A stretch of 64,000 bases of DNA from the NCBI GenBank assembly GCA_030762895.1, contig CM061067.1, positions 54,027,667-54,091,666 of the forward strand, in the 5' to 3' direction. Positions within the stretch are counted from its first letter, which is position 1; every line of letters starts with the position of its first letter. The translations under genes and the position numbers were made by a program. Under the pieces are notes generated by a model. The model did no database searches, was not told the origin of the DNA, and saw nothing but the letters and a program-made list of their open reading frames with translations. The DNA is from Sophora flavescens. Lineage: Eukaryota; Streptophyta; Magnoliopsida; Fabales; Fabaceae. Shown here piece after piece: positions 45,787 to 56,536 of this stretch.

Positions 45787-46819
45787 ATGGCAGCAAAATT
45801 TGATATTGAGAATTACCTAAACGCAATTGACGGTAGGGCCTCAGATATCACTGATCAAAAATGGAAAGAGATGGATGACAACACTGTTGCCAATTTGCAC
45901 CTAGCAATGGCAGATTCAGTATTGTCAAGTATTGCAGAAAAGAAGACCGCAAAGGAGATCTAGGATACTCTTGTTAAATTGTACTAGGTCAAATCTCTTC
46001 ACACCAGAATATTCTTAAAGAGGATGCTCTACACTCTTCGAATGAGTGAATCCACATCGGTGACGAATCACATCAACACTCTAAATAAGCTATTTGCTTA
46101 GCTCACATCATCAGATTTCAAAATAGTAGAAAATGAACGTGCATAACTTCTACTTCAAAGTTTACCAGATTCGTATGATCAACTCATCGTCAACATCACA
46201 AATAATAATGTTGTTGATACTCTACGATTCGATGATGTTGTCGGTGCAATTCTTGAAGAAGAATCCGGGTGCAAGAATAAGGAAGAAAGGTCAGAAAGTT
46301 CAAAGCAAGCAAAAGCGTTAACGGTGATGAGAGGCAGATCAACGGAACGTGGCTCCAGTGGGATCCAAGATCGTGGTAGATCAAAATCTCGAAGAAGGAA
46401 GAATCTTAAATGCTACTATTGTGGCATGAGAAGGCACTTGAAGAAGGAGTGTTGGCATAATAAGAAGAATGGAGAGAAAGCTTCTGAAGCAGCAACATCT
46501 CAAGGATGTGTTGCAAGTACCTCAGATGATGGAAAAATCCTATATAGCGAAACAACAACCAGTTCTAAAGGTGGAAAACAACACAATGATGTCTGGATAA
46601 TGGATTCGGGCACGATATGGCACATGACTCCACATCGAGATTGGCTGTCCACTTATAAGCTTGTCTTGGAAGGATCCGTGTTCATGGGAAATGATCATGC
46701 CTTAGAAATTGCTGGAGTTGGTACTGTCAGATGAAAGATGCATGATGGTACTATTCGCAAAATACCAAGGGTACGACATGTGAAAGGATTGAAGAAGAAC
46801 TTATTGTCCATTGTGAAGT
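45787..46819 (+). pseudogene. Old Copia gag and protease start, 3' cut by Sirevirus A
   Basis: Plus-strand frame beginning MAAKFDIENYLNAIDG. One frame runs the whole length with five stop codons (45961, 45985, 46099, 46144, 46732) and no clear frameshift. It contains a basic stretch, the zinc knuckle CYYCGMRRHLKKEC (CX2CX4HX4C, about 46411-46452), then the protease WIMDSGTIWHM and the VRHVKGLKKNLLS motif. Sequence is lost at 46819 where the Sirevirus LTR enters. All five stops are one transition from a plausible family codon. The remainder of pol is outside the window or lost. Confidence 0.85.
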
Positions 46820-48304
46820 TGACACGGACAAACACAAGAAGTGGGGTTGAATTGTGTTTGTTAATAATTTTTCTAAAACAACCTTTTAAAACTGTTTTTC
46901 TCACACGATGATATATAAAACAGATGCACACACTAGAAAATGAACTTTTGAGATTTAACAAAAGCAATATCAAAACCCCACAGTCAGTATAAACAAATAA
47001 AGCTGTAAGAATTTAAGGATGAAAGATTCAAGCAGATGATTTTATCCCGGTTCACTCTCTTCCAACCAAGAGCTACGTCCAGTCCCTTCGACTTGAAGGT
47101 TTTATCCACTATTTCTCCAAATAGATTACAACCAAGTATTCAACACCTCTCCAGGCTACTAGTATCCCTTTCTTACCAAGCCTCTTCAGGCTCTAACTCT
47201 AACAAAGAGATTTAACTTATGATATTCTTAACTCACTATGTGTGAGGATATGAAAGTTTAAGATCTATTGAATATTTTCACAATATTCAAACTAAAGGTT
47301 ACAAACTCTTGCTCTTGAAGGAATATTAGAATGAGTTGATTGTAGATTGACAAAAGTTCAACACACAAAAGTTTGGCTAGCAAAAGTTGTTCTTCGGTAA
47401 CTGATGTCTACTACTTATAGTGACATTCTTCTTCACTTGTATTTCTTCAACGGTTATTTTGAATAGTCCCATTTAGTGATAACATTAAATGCATGATATC
47501 CGTTGTGACTGATAGCTTGATTGTGGCCCTTGTGAGATGTATTCTTGGTTATCACATTTGCACAGAAAAGAGGGTCATTGCTTCTGGACAATTTGTACCT
47601 TGAAAACTTTCTTTCCTCCTTTGTGTACAATCCAGTTTTTTCCAGCTCGTACAAGTCACTTTTCATTTCCTCACGTACTATTTGCTTTTTGTATTTCCTC
47701 GATGGTACTATGATTTTCTCAAAAAGAAACAAAGCACTAACGAGATAAAACAAATGGAAAGAACAAATATTTATTCGAAATAAATATCAATCATTTGAAA
47801 TAAATTCATTGTGAACCAGATTGCATTTATTCACTGTTAGAAGAACATATATAAGAGATAGAAGCTCGTCTATTCAAAATTTCCGTCTACACAGTTATGT
47901 GTAAGAACGAAGTCTATTCACTCTTTTATATTGCTTGTCTACTGACGTGACATATCCTCTCGTCTATCAAGTCTTTGGACTTGCTATATCTCAGTGAGTA
48001 ATTTTGATCTCTGTCTAGTAAACATTTTGTGCCTCGTCTACTTAAATAAACCAGTCTACTCAATTAAATAAATAAATAACTTTACAAATACATTGAATAA
48101 CCTGTCTACATGGATGGACGTGCATTTCTCTTTAGGAGTCCAAGAAAACTTATTCTAAGTTTCCATGACTTATATATTTAAGTGTTCCTGCATAACTGAA
48201 TAGCACATGTTAGATTTCAACTAATACTTTGCCAAGCAAATTTAATCCATTTGTTAATGTCAAAACATAAAGATTATTTAATCCAAACCACTTTGGTTCC
48301 AACA
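46820..48304 (-). repeat. LTR A (Sirevirus-like)
   Basis: 1,485 bp; on the minus strand it begins TGTTGGAACCAAAG right after AAAAAGGGGGAGAT and ends CCGTGTCA. Collinear with 49188-50786. Confidence 0.85.
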
Positions 48305-48320
48305 ATCTCCCCCTTTTTGA
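48305..48320 (-). other. Polypurine tract of element A
   Basis: The minus strand reads AAAAAGGGGGAGAT adjacent to the LTR start. A second similar tract (about 48773-48785) lies upstream; multiple such tracts have been described for Sireviruses. Confidence 0.75.
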
Positions 48321-48844
48321 TGATGACAAAAACAAATTAAATTTGAGTAGAAAAGTCTAAGAGAGTTTACAAAGCTCCCCCTAAGACAAAACATTCAAAC
48401 TTTTAATCAGGAAAAGCATAAGACAGAAATTCAGCAGCACATGTATATAACTTATCAGATCAGTGCAACTACTTATCAGTTAAGTATTGTATCAGAGCTT
48501 TTAAAGTCTTTATCAACCTTAAGCAAGTTTCAGAGCAAATAAAATATATCATATCAAACAGTGTTAGAGCATATGGACTTAAGATATATCGAGATCAATA
48601 AACAAATCATAGCAAAAGAGATCAAAGCAATCTAAATAGATATATCAGAACAATTTTTATATTAGCATAGCAAATCATGTCAAAGTATAAACAAAAAAAC
48701 ATGCTTATGCAGACAAGTATATACTTTTCAAAAACTGATTTTTCATATTAAATTTAATTATATTTCTTTTCTCCCCCTTTTTTTGTCATCAGACAAAAAG
48801 GTAAAAGGAGTGAACCACCATTGTCAGTATGGAAACAACAAAAT

Positions 48845-49187
48845 AAAAGTCTAAGAAGAGGGTGGAGGAGGAGAATGAGGATTTGGATTTGGGTTTGGTG
48901 GAGGAGCAAGAATCTGAGTTGGTAGATTTTGACTCTGTTGAAATTGAAGCATGATGTTCATCATCTGGTTCATCAATATGTTTGTTGGAACCAGGGCTTC
49001 AGCTACCTTCTCTTTCACTTGTTCTTTAACCTTACTCTCTACTCTTTCATCTATAATTCTGTCAATAATTTCTTCAAATTTTGGAGGCAGTAAGAGTGAG
49101 GGTCTTGAGCTTTCAGCACTATCTTGAGCATATGATTGACTTGGAACAATGTCTAGAGCTCTAAAAGTCTGAGGTTGCTGTTGAAGT
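48845..49187 (-). pseudogene. End of env-like region of element A
   Basis: Homologous to 51144-51460 of element B: a Lys/Glu-rich heptad-like stretch (IIDRIID..KVKEQVKEKV), then a Gln/Asn/Pro-rich tail. The 5' part is missing at the junction with LTR B. Confidence 0.6.
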
Positions 49188-50786
49188 TGGCACAGGTAAA
49201 CACAAGAAGGGGGGTTGAATTGTGTTTGTTAATTATTTTCGCAAAAACCCTTTTGAACAACTTTTTCACAAGCAGAAGATAAAAAGATTAAGCACACAAG
49301 AAATCCTTTTTAAAAGATCAACAAAAGCAATATCAAAACCCCACAGTTAGTATAAGAAAATAAACTGAAGAGTTTAGGGATAGAAAATTCACGCAAGAGA
49401 TTTTATCCTGGTTCACTCTCTTCCAACCAAGAGCTACGTCCAGTCCCTTCGACTTGAAGGATTTTCCCACTATTTATCCAAATAGATTACACAACAAGTA
49501 TTCAACATCTCTTCAGGCTACAAGTATTCCTTTCTTACCAAGCCTCTTCAGGCTCTAACTCTATCACAGAGATTTAAAAGGTTGATCTTCTTAACTCACT
49601 AAGTGTGAGAGTATGACAGTTTAAGATCAGTTGAATATTACAATAATATTCAAACTAATGAATACAGACTTTTGCTTTTGAAAGAATGAAAGAATAAGAG
49701 CTTGCCTTCTCAAGAATTGTATTGACAAAAGTTGTTAGCTAGCAAAAGTTATTCTTCAATTTCTGAGGTCTTCTACTTATATAGTGACTTTCTTCTGCTC
49801 TTGTAATTCTTCAACGGTTACTTTGAATAATCCGATTTAGAGATAGCATTAAATGCATGATATCCATTGTGACTGATAGCTTGATTTTGGCGAGTTGAAA
49901 AGTATCATTGGTTATCAGAAAATCACAAAATGGAGGCTCACAGTTCTGAGTAATTGTACCTTAAAAAATTTCTTTCCTCCTTTGTGTATAACCCACCTTT
50001 TGTTCAGCAATAAAGATGTCATCGTACAGATCGTTTTGCAATTCCATTTGTACTATTTGCTTTTTGTATTTCCTTGATAGTACTATGAATTTTCTTAAGG
50101 GAAACAAGACATTAAATCGGATAAAGACAAATGGAATGAACAAACAATTATTTGAAATAAATATCAATCATTTGAAATAAATTCATTGTGGATCGGATTG
50201 CATTAAATCACATTCAAAGTAGTAAAGACATAAAACATATAGCACCGTCTACTTAGTTTTAAGAACACATCTATACAAGATTTTAATTCTGCTCGTCCAC
50301 TAACGTGGCAGAGGCGCTCGTCCATTAATGTGGTAGAAGCGCTCGTCTACTAATATGGTAGAAGCGCTCGTCCACTAAAGTCTTTGGACTTGCTAAGTCC
50401 TTAAAGAGAAGCTCCATCCAATGACGTAGCATATGGCCTTCTATTGAATTTTAGTTAAGCACTATGGATGTATACTCGAGTTTCAAGGATAGCCCTCGTC
50501 TGCTGACGTGGCAAAATGGACGCACTTATTTTCAAGTCTTTGGGCTTGCTATACTTTAGAAAACCAGTCTATTTATTGATTAAAATATAAACAGTTTAAC
50601 TAACCTTTGGACGGGTAATTCTTTGCACGAGTCCAAGCATTGTATATCTTATATTATTTTGAATATTCCTGCATAAACTGAACTCACTTGTTAGATCTCA
50701 ACTAACACTTTGCCAAGCAAATTTAATCCTTTTGTTAGCATCAAAACTTAGAGATTATCAAATCCAAAACTACTTTGGTTCCAACA
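49188..50786 (-). repeat. 3' LTR of element B (LTR B)
   Basis: 1,599 bp, TG/CA ends. It is longer than LTR A, partly because of four 25-bp tandem units starting at 50291, 50316, 50341 and 50366 (GCTCGTCCAYTAA...). Confidence 0.88.
50291..50380. repeat. 25-bp tandem repeat in LTR B
   Basis: Four copies with exact 25-bp spacing, each starting GCTCGTC. Single GCTCGTC-like motifs occur in LTR A without the tandem amplification. Confidence 0.85.
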
Positions 50787-50801
50787 ATCTCCCCCTTTTT
50801 G
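50787..50801 (-). other. Polypurine tract of element B
   Basis: The minus strand reads AAAAAGGGGGAGAT directly before the LTR start TGTTGGAACC. Another G-rich tract is at about 51060-51072. Confidence 0.8.
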
Positions 50802-51143
50802 ATGATGACAAAAACTGATTAAATTTAAATAGTAAAGTCTAAGAGAGCTTGCAAGGCTCCCCCTAAGACAAAGCATTCAAATACTTAAGCAGACTAACAG
50901 ATAGGTATAAACACTTATCATACTTAGAATTTATATAAACACAAGTATCAGTGCAAATAATATAAGTAAAGCATATCAATGCAAATGCAAACATATAAGT
51001 GTTTTTCAATTCAACAACTGACTTTATGTGTGTGTGTGTGTGTGTATTTCTTTTCCTTTCTCCCCCTTTTTTATCATCAGCCAAAAAGGTAAAAAAGGAG
51101 TGGACCATCACTATCAGTAAAACAAAACAAGAAAGAAGAGATT

Positions 51144-53012
51144 CTAAGAAGAATGAGGTGGTGGAGGGGGTTGGTTTGGATTTTGATTTTTCTGAAATTC
51201 CATTAGCAAGGCCAGCATTTGAGTCACCATGGAATTTGTATGGGCCAAGGTATCTTGCACTTGCTTTTGCACTCTTTCTTCAATTTGTTGTGCCATTTGC
51301 TCAGTCTTTTCTTCAACTTTCTTTCCAACCTTATCATCAACAATTCTGCCAATGATGTCTTCAAGATTGGATGGCAAAGATAATTGTCTTGAGCTCTCAG
51401 CAGAGTCTGGGATAGTGGCTTATGCTTGGGCATATGGATGAACCATAGCAAGAGCTAATGCTTGAGAAGATGTTTTAGCAGACTCAGCACCTTGCTTAGA
51501 AGCACATATCTCATCAGACTGTTCTGTCATAGTTGGCTCAACAGCAATTGCATCAGCTAAGGGAGTTGAAGGCTCAGAAACAGGTTTTCAAAAGATTTCT
51601 ACATTCAGCTCAGGGCCTTCCACAACTAGTTCTTCAGATGTATGCTCCGAGGAAGAGGTTGAAGCTGTGGCAAAAGCATATTGTATAATTGGCTCAGGGA
51701 TATCCTTTGCCCAGTGAATTGGATTGGGAATTTCCACATCACGACTGGTTATAGGCCCACAGATCCTTGAAGATTAGATATCTGACACTCAAGAGTCCAC
51801 ATCTGCCTCTGAATTTAGGAGTTTTGTTCTCCTCCTTAGTAAACAGTCCATAAGTGGAGGCTTCTCTGGTGCAGTGAATTAGGTGGGATTGCTAGAAGGC
51901 TCCTACATAGTTAGCCTCATTGACCATCTCAATTGGAAAGGATTGAATGTAATCCATCTGTGAGTGGTCAAAGGGTTCAGAATGAAGATCCAGCATGATG
52001 TCTTCAACTACTGGCATCTTTCCTTTGTGCCTTGGATGCTTCATGTCCTTGTCCTTCTTTAGATCAATCATTGGCAATATCGCATGATTTTGTTGGGCTT
52101 GACTCCAACATTTGTAGAAGTAGAGTGTCTTGACCAGGTGGGAGGGACAAATCGTGCAGCCATGTCTGCTCTGAATTGGCTGAATTCCCATTTCAGCATC
52201 TCATACATCAGTGTGTCCACAAACTGGTCAACAGCAGCTCCATATATACTTGGATGTTTGAAAGTCATCCATTTTGCAGTCTGATCCATGAAAAAAGGAA
52301 TTTGCCTGGAGGATCTGACTTTTTTCTCAAGAACACTTCCAAGATTTTTCTTGTTTGGATCTGTATGCCAATCAGATATGATAACTCTTTCTACTCCATC
52401 AGTGAAAGGTTTAAGAGGTGGAAGTTTTACTAAGTTGGGGTAGATTTTCTTGGCAGGGAATCTTTGTTGGGGAAGGTGGGTAAGGAGAGGTCCATGTTCA
52501 TTGAACATTTGAGAAGGGAATGGGCCAGATGGAGTGTGGGGTTCAAGGTTGACCCAGTAAGGATAGATGTTGAGGGGTTCAAACTCATTCAGCCAGGGGA
52601 TACCATTTGTTTAGGATGAGTTCTGGTTCATGTGGAATGGTGTGGAAGAGTATTTTCTATTCTCTCTGTGCTTTGGCCCAATTTTCAGATTTTCCAGCAT
52701 AAAGAGTAGAAGATGGAATTATGGGTGGAAATAGAGTTTTCAAGGGTTTTGGAAAGGGAGCTTCAATGGTAATGTTGTTATCTACATGTGGTAGTGGTGA
52801 GGGTGGTGATTGTGGCAGGGTAGGAACAAAAGCATTATTCACATCATATGGAGCAGAGAAATTATCATCAAGAGTTGACAAAATTGATACTAGTTCATCT
52901 ACTGCTAACGTAACAGGGTCATTAGAAGAGATTACTACCTCAGAAGTCAAAGTTGTTCTAGCCCTTTTTGCTGGTTGCCTCTTCTTCTTTGCAATTGGAC
53001 CAGCAACAGCAG
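51144..53012 (-). pseudogene. Env-like region of element B, C-terminal part
   Basis: Minus-strand continuation of the frame that starts at 58810, after the inserted element. Segments fall in several frames with stops: basic KKKRQPAKRAR and acidic/Ser stretches (52998-52657), a globular part (PLLTHLPQQRFPAKKIYPNLVKLPPL...WKM/WMTFKHPSIYG; 52508-52068), and a C-terminal coiled coil (KVGKKVEEKTEQMAQQIEE) ending in a Pro-rich tail. A coiled coil near the C-terminus is a reported property of SIRE1-type env-like proteins. No fusion peptide or clear membrane anchor was seen, so an envelope function is not shown. Confidence 0.6.
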
Positions 53013-54243
53013 TGATGAGCCTCTGGTTGACTGGTTTTATAACTAGTAAAGACCATGGCTTTGTGCTAATTTTATATCATTTTCGCCCAAATTAGACTTG
53101 ATTGTCCTTAAGCAGCATTTTGAGTCTGTAAAGTGTTTTTAGGTTAATTTAGCTAATTTAGAGTCGAATAAAATACTTACTGTTATTTCTTGTTTGCAGG
53201 TAATAAAAAGGAATAATTCTGGAGTGTCTCGCCACGCGAAAAGGCATTCGCCTCGCGAACCAGAAGGTGACTGTTCCAGAAATTGCCAACCATTATGTCT
53301 CGCCCCGCGAAACATGACTCGCCTCGCGAGTAATCCAGCCTTGGAAGACCAGAAGCCATCACGGCTTACGCGTGTTGAAAGTCACGACTGTGACAGTTTG
53401 GAATTTGAAAAGTTTCACCTCGCGAATGATAAGCTCGCCTCGCGAGAAGACCAAAAGCTGAAGTCTGTTCGTATTATTCGCCTCGCGAAGGTGTTCTCGC
53501 CTCGCGAGAAAGCTGATTCCATAAACTTGTATATAAGTCTGTTGTAGGCAGAACTGAGTTGGCCAGTAGTAGTTAGTTAGTAGTAGTAGTTTTAAGTAGT
53601 TTATTTCTTTTTTTTGTGTTTATTTCTGTAATGGAGAGCTAGTCTCCTAGATTAATCTACTGTGATTGGTTTCAATTACACTTGAGGTTTTGTGATTCCT
53701 GTTTTGTATGCTTTTCTCTTTTCAATATGATGCTATATGTTTCTGTTTGCTTAATTCAGGAGTGTATAGTGTTGTATTGATTTGTTTCGGTGATGTTATG
53801 TTCCTATATATAATCGCGTTTGCTTAATTCGCGTGTGTTCAATCATGTTCGCTTAGTTCATGAGTGCTTCACCCCGTTTGCTTAATTCGGGAATAGGGAC
53901 ATATATCTGTAGTAGTGGTTTCGCTTGTAAATTGTTGCTACAACCGGGAGGGGATTAGAATCTGCTTAGGGCTTGGATTTATATGAACCAATGATAGTGG
54001 GAAACCGAGAACAGTAGGTTGATCGTCTTTAGTTTATTTGTTAATCTCTTAAACTGCTTTGTTTCCATTGCTTTGTTTTGTTTAGTTTTCTTTATTTTAT
54101 TTCACTCCAACCCCCCAAAACTGATTTTCTGTTAATAACAACAACCTATGAGTCCTTGTGAGACGACATCCGAGTTGTTGCTTCCCTATCTACATTATTT
54201 TGTAAACGCTCATTCTTTTTGGCGCGTGGCGACAACGCGTTCA
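53013..54243 (+). repeat. 5' LTR of the LARD-like element
   Basis: Starts TGATGAGCCTCTGG; the end is placed at TTCA five bases before the primer site. A TATATAAG box is at 53530-53537, just after the palindrome array, which would put the array in the promoter-proximal U3 part. Confidence 0.85.
53229..53507 (+). repeat. Four pairs of the TCGCCTCGCGA motif
   Basis: Copies start at 53229/53248, 53300/53319, 53415/53435 and 53478/53497, that is, pairs 19, 19, 20 and 19 bp apart. They end 23 bases before the TATA box. The same array is in the 3' LTR (about 56753-57031) with a few point changes. Confidence 0.9.
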
Positions 54244-54248
54244 GAAAT

Positions 54249-54266
54249 TGGCGCCGTTGCCGGGAA
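54249..54266 (+). other. Primer-binding site, tRNA-Asp type
   Basis: TGGCGCCGTTGCCGGGAA matches the complement of the plant tRNA-Asp 3' end at 17 of 18 bases, as in Athila-type elements. Confidence 0.8.
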
Positions 54267-54331
54267 CTCTTGTTGTGTTATTAGCAAAAAAAAAAAAGAA
54301 AAAAAAACATTTTTACTGAATTTGTCTGGTT

Positions 54332-54685
54332 ATGGATCTTACTGATAAACTCACTTATTTGAAGCAATTGTTTCAGCAGAGAGAGTTTTGTGGCATGTGC
54401 GGTTCTCCGGAGCACTTGTATGAGGCATGCCCCATTCTGACAGATGCTACTTATTGGCCTCGAGCTTATACATTCCATCCTGACAATCAAGAAAAAAAGC
54501 TTGAGGATAATGAAGAACCTGTGGGATCAAATGCATGTATTGAAAGTGATGGGGTGGATGAACCGTGCGCTGAAAGTCCAGACAATCAGACCGTTACTAA
54601 TTCAGTTTCTGTTACTACATGTACTAACTGTACTGACACTAACCCGTGTGCTGTTTGTACTGAGTTTCTTGGCTCTATTTTGTAG
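54332..54685 (+). CDS. Small zinc-knuckle ORF of the LARD-like element
   Basis: 117 residues starting MDLTDKLTYLKQLFQQ. CGMCGSPEHLYEAC at residues 20-33 fits the retroviral-type knuckle CX2CX4HX4C, as in gag nucleocapsid. After an acidic stretch, a second Cys-rich part (CTNCTDTNPCAVC) near the C-terminus has no standard spacing. It lies 66 bases after the primer site, where gag begins in complete elements. Probably a remnant or reduced gag; whether it is made is unknown. Confidence 0.5.
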   Translation: MDLTDKLTYLKQLFQQREFCGMCGSPEHLYEACPILTDATYWPRAYTFHPDNQEKKLEDNEEPVGSNACIESDGVDEPCAESPDNQTVTNSVSVTTCTNCTDTNPCAVCTEFLGSIL

Positions 54686-54694
54686 GGTGATCGC

Positions 54695-55066
54695 ATGAGT
54701 GAAGCTGATTGTTCAGCCGAGGTCCTTGACATCATGGCTACTCCAAATGTACCATCCATTGAGCAGCCACCTCCCACTGTGGAACCACCATTGATGGAGT
54801 TCAAGCCACTGGATCTTGCACCATGGCCAGTCCAAGGGATTGAACCCCAATTTTATTGGGAGGATTTTGTTGAGAAAGCGGTCATCTTTGACCCAAGAGG
54901 GAGTGAGAAGTCCGCCGCACTGGAAGGAGTCACCGTAACTGTCAAGTACTCACTCCCATATCAAGGCTGCAAGTTATGGAAGCATGGAATGAACTCCCAC
55001 CCTTTGGCTATCACTTGGGCCTTATGTTACAAGCAATGGGATCCTGGTGGAACCGCCCCTCAATGA
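54695..55066 (+). CDS. Second small ORF of the LARD-like element
   Basis: 123 residues beginning MSEADCSAEVLDIMA, nine bases after the first ORF's stop. PPLMEFKPLDLAPWP resembles the Leu/Pro linker (..ELKPLP..) before the reverse transcriptase in Athila-type polyproteins. The rest (WEDFVEKAVIFDPRG..LPYQGCKLWKHG) is not recognised. No catalytic motif is present. It may be a deletion-joined remnant. Confidence 0.4.
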   Translation: MSEADCSAEVLDIMATPNVPSIEQPPPTVEPPLMEFKPLDLAPWPVQGIEPQFYWEDFVEKAVIFDPRGSEKSAALEGVTVTVKYSLPYQGCKLWKHGMNSHPLAITWALCYKQWDPGGTAPQ

Positions 55067-56536
55067 GTTTTTCTGAACCTTGCTCTTTTTAATTTTCTTT
55101 TCCTTACTTTATTTCTGTTTTGTTTTTAATAAAGCTCCTGAATAATTTGAGAAGCTCAGGAGTTGTGTGAGTCTTGTATTGGCAAGTTTATTGGTTTTGA
55201 TTAATTTTGCATAGATTGATTGCATGTTATGTGTTGACTGTGTTCCCCCTAGGATTTGAGAAAATTTTGAAAAATGATCCCCATATGATTGAAAACTGAA
55301 CTTTGGGATTTTGTTATGATGGCATGATTTATGATAAGTTTGGGTGGATAGGAAGCACACACTAGGGATAGAATCTCTGTCAAACAATTTGCAAATAATG
55401 TCCAGGTGAGGTTTTGAGCCTCCAACATGTTTTTGACTGTGAGAAACACTTTCAAGTTGCACTTTCCTGAATTTGCTTGAGTCTCTTCTTGGTTTGCATG
55501 ATTATGTGTTTGCTTCAAATGATTTAGGCATTTTCTTTGTAAATAACTACTTAGCCTAAAAATAACCACCCTTAATGCATGTTCCTTAGTTAGCCCTTTT
55601 GAGCCTAATTAGCCTGTTACTTCTTGATAACCCTAATGTTATAAGCCTAAAATCTGAAAAACCATGTTAACCCGATCTTAGGATTAGGAGAGCATGGAAT
55701 CTTAGAAAGAGAATGGGTGCAAGAAACTAAGTTTGGGGTGGCTACAAGGTGTAATATGTTGTTTGGGATTGAAAAAAAAATTACAATAAAAAGGTTGGAG
55801 CCAAAGGCTTGTGAAAAAATTAAAAAAAAAAGAAAAAGAAAAAATAAAAGAAAAAAAAGAAAAAAAAGAAAAAAAGAGAAAAAAAAAGAAAAGTGTAAAA
55901 ATGTTAAAAAAATAAAAGTTTTAGAAAAATAAAAGAGGCTGTAGTCACCCAAGGCAAGGCATAAAGAAAAATGAAAAAAAGGAACTTGGGTGAAATTCAA
56001 GGTGTAAAAAGTTTCATGCTCTCTTAGTTCCTAGGGTCTTCAGCTAGTACCTTTGTATATCCTACCCTTAGCCAGGCCCCATTACAACCCATAAAAGACC
56101 TTTTGATGTTGCTTGCATGTTTTCTGTGGGAATCATTGGGAGATGAAAATCAAATTTATGGGAAATGTTCTTGAAAAGTGAAATTGAGTGCAATGTTGAT
56201 AGCCTGACACAAACTGAGCGATTGAGTGAAACACAAATTTCCCTTGTGAGGAAGGCAGTTGTTTGAATTTGGTGATCTCCCTCTTGTGTGTGACTTGGAT
56301 CCCCTGCTTAGATTAATGATTGTTTGAATGATGAAATTCTCAATAGTTTAGAATGAATGATTGTGGGGATTGCTTTGTTTGGAAGGGGGGAACATTGAAG
56401 AAAATTGTTTTGATGTATTGCTTGAAATCTGTGCGAAAGTTGATTGAATCATTTGAGCTTGCCATGTCTTGAGTCTTTTTATGTTTTTGAATTTTAGTTT
56501 GCTTGGGGACAAGCAAAGTTTAAGTTTGGGGTATTT
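55067..56536 (+). other. Non-coding 3' interior of the LARD-like element
   Basis: Has an A/AAG-rich low-complexity part (55775-55935) and ends in the GCTTGGGGACAAGCAAAG motif and the GTTTGGGGTATT tract before the 3' LTR. Confidence 0.6.

Larger units (their letters stand above)
46820..49187 (-). mobile_element. Sirevirus-like element A, 3' end only
   Basis: In element order: end of the env-like region (49187 to about 48845), a spacer with two G-rich purine tracts, and the LTR 48304-46820. Its 5' side is cut by the LTR of element B at 49188. On the low-coordinate side it sits in the old Copia gag-pol after GAAGT. Confidence 0.8.

Noticed and set aside
48305..50786. LTR A and LTR B as the two LTRs of a single short element
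   Set aside because: LTR B is preceded by its own env-like tail and polypurine tract and is not followed by a primer site, so both are 3' LTRs of different copies.
55717..55932. 71-codon Lys-rich frame
   Set aside because: Translation of an A/AAG-rich low-complexity tract in the non-coding part of the LARD-like element.
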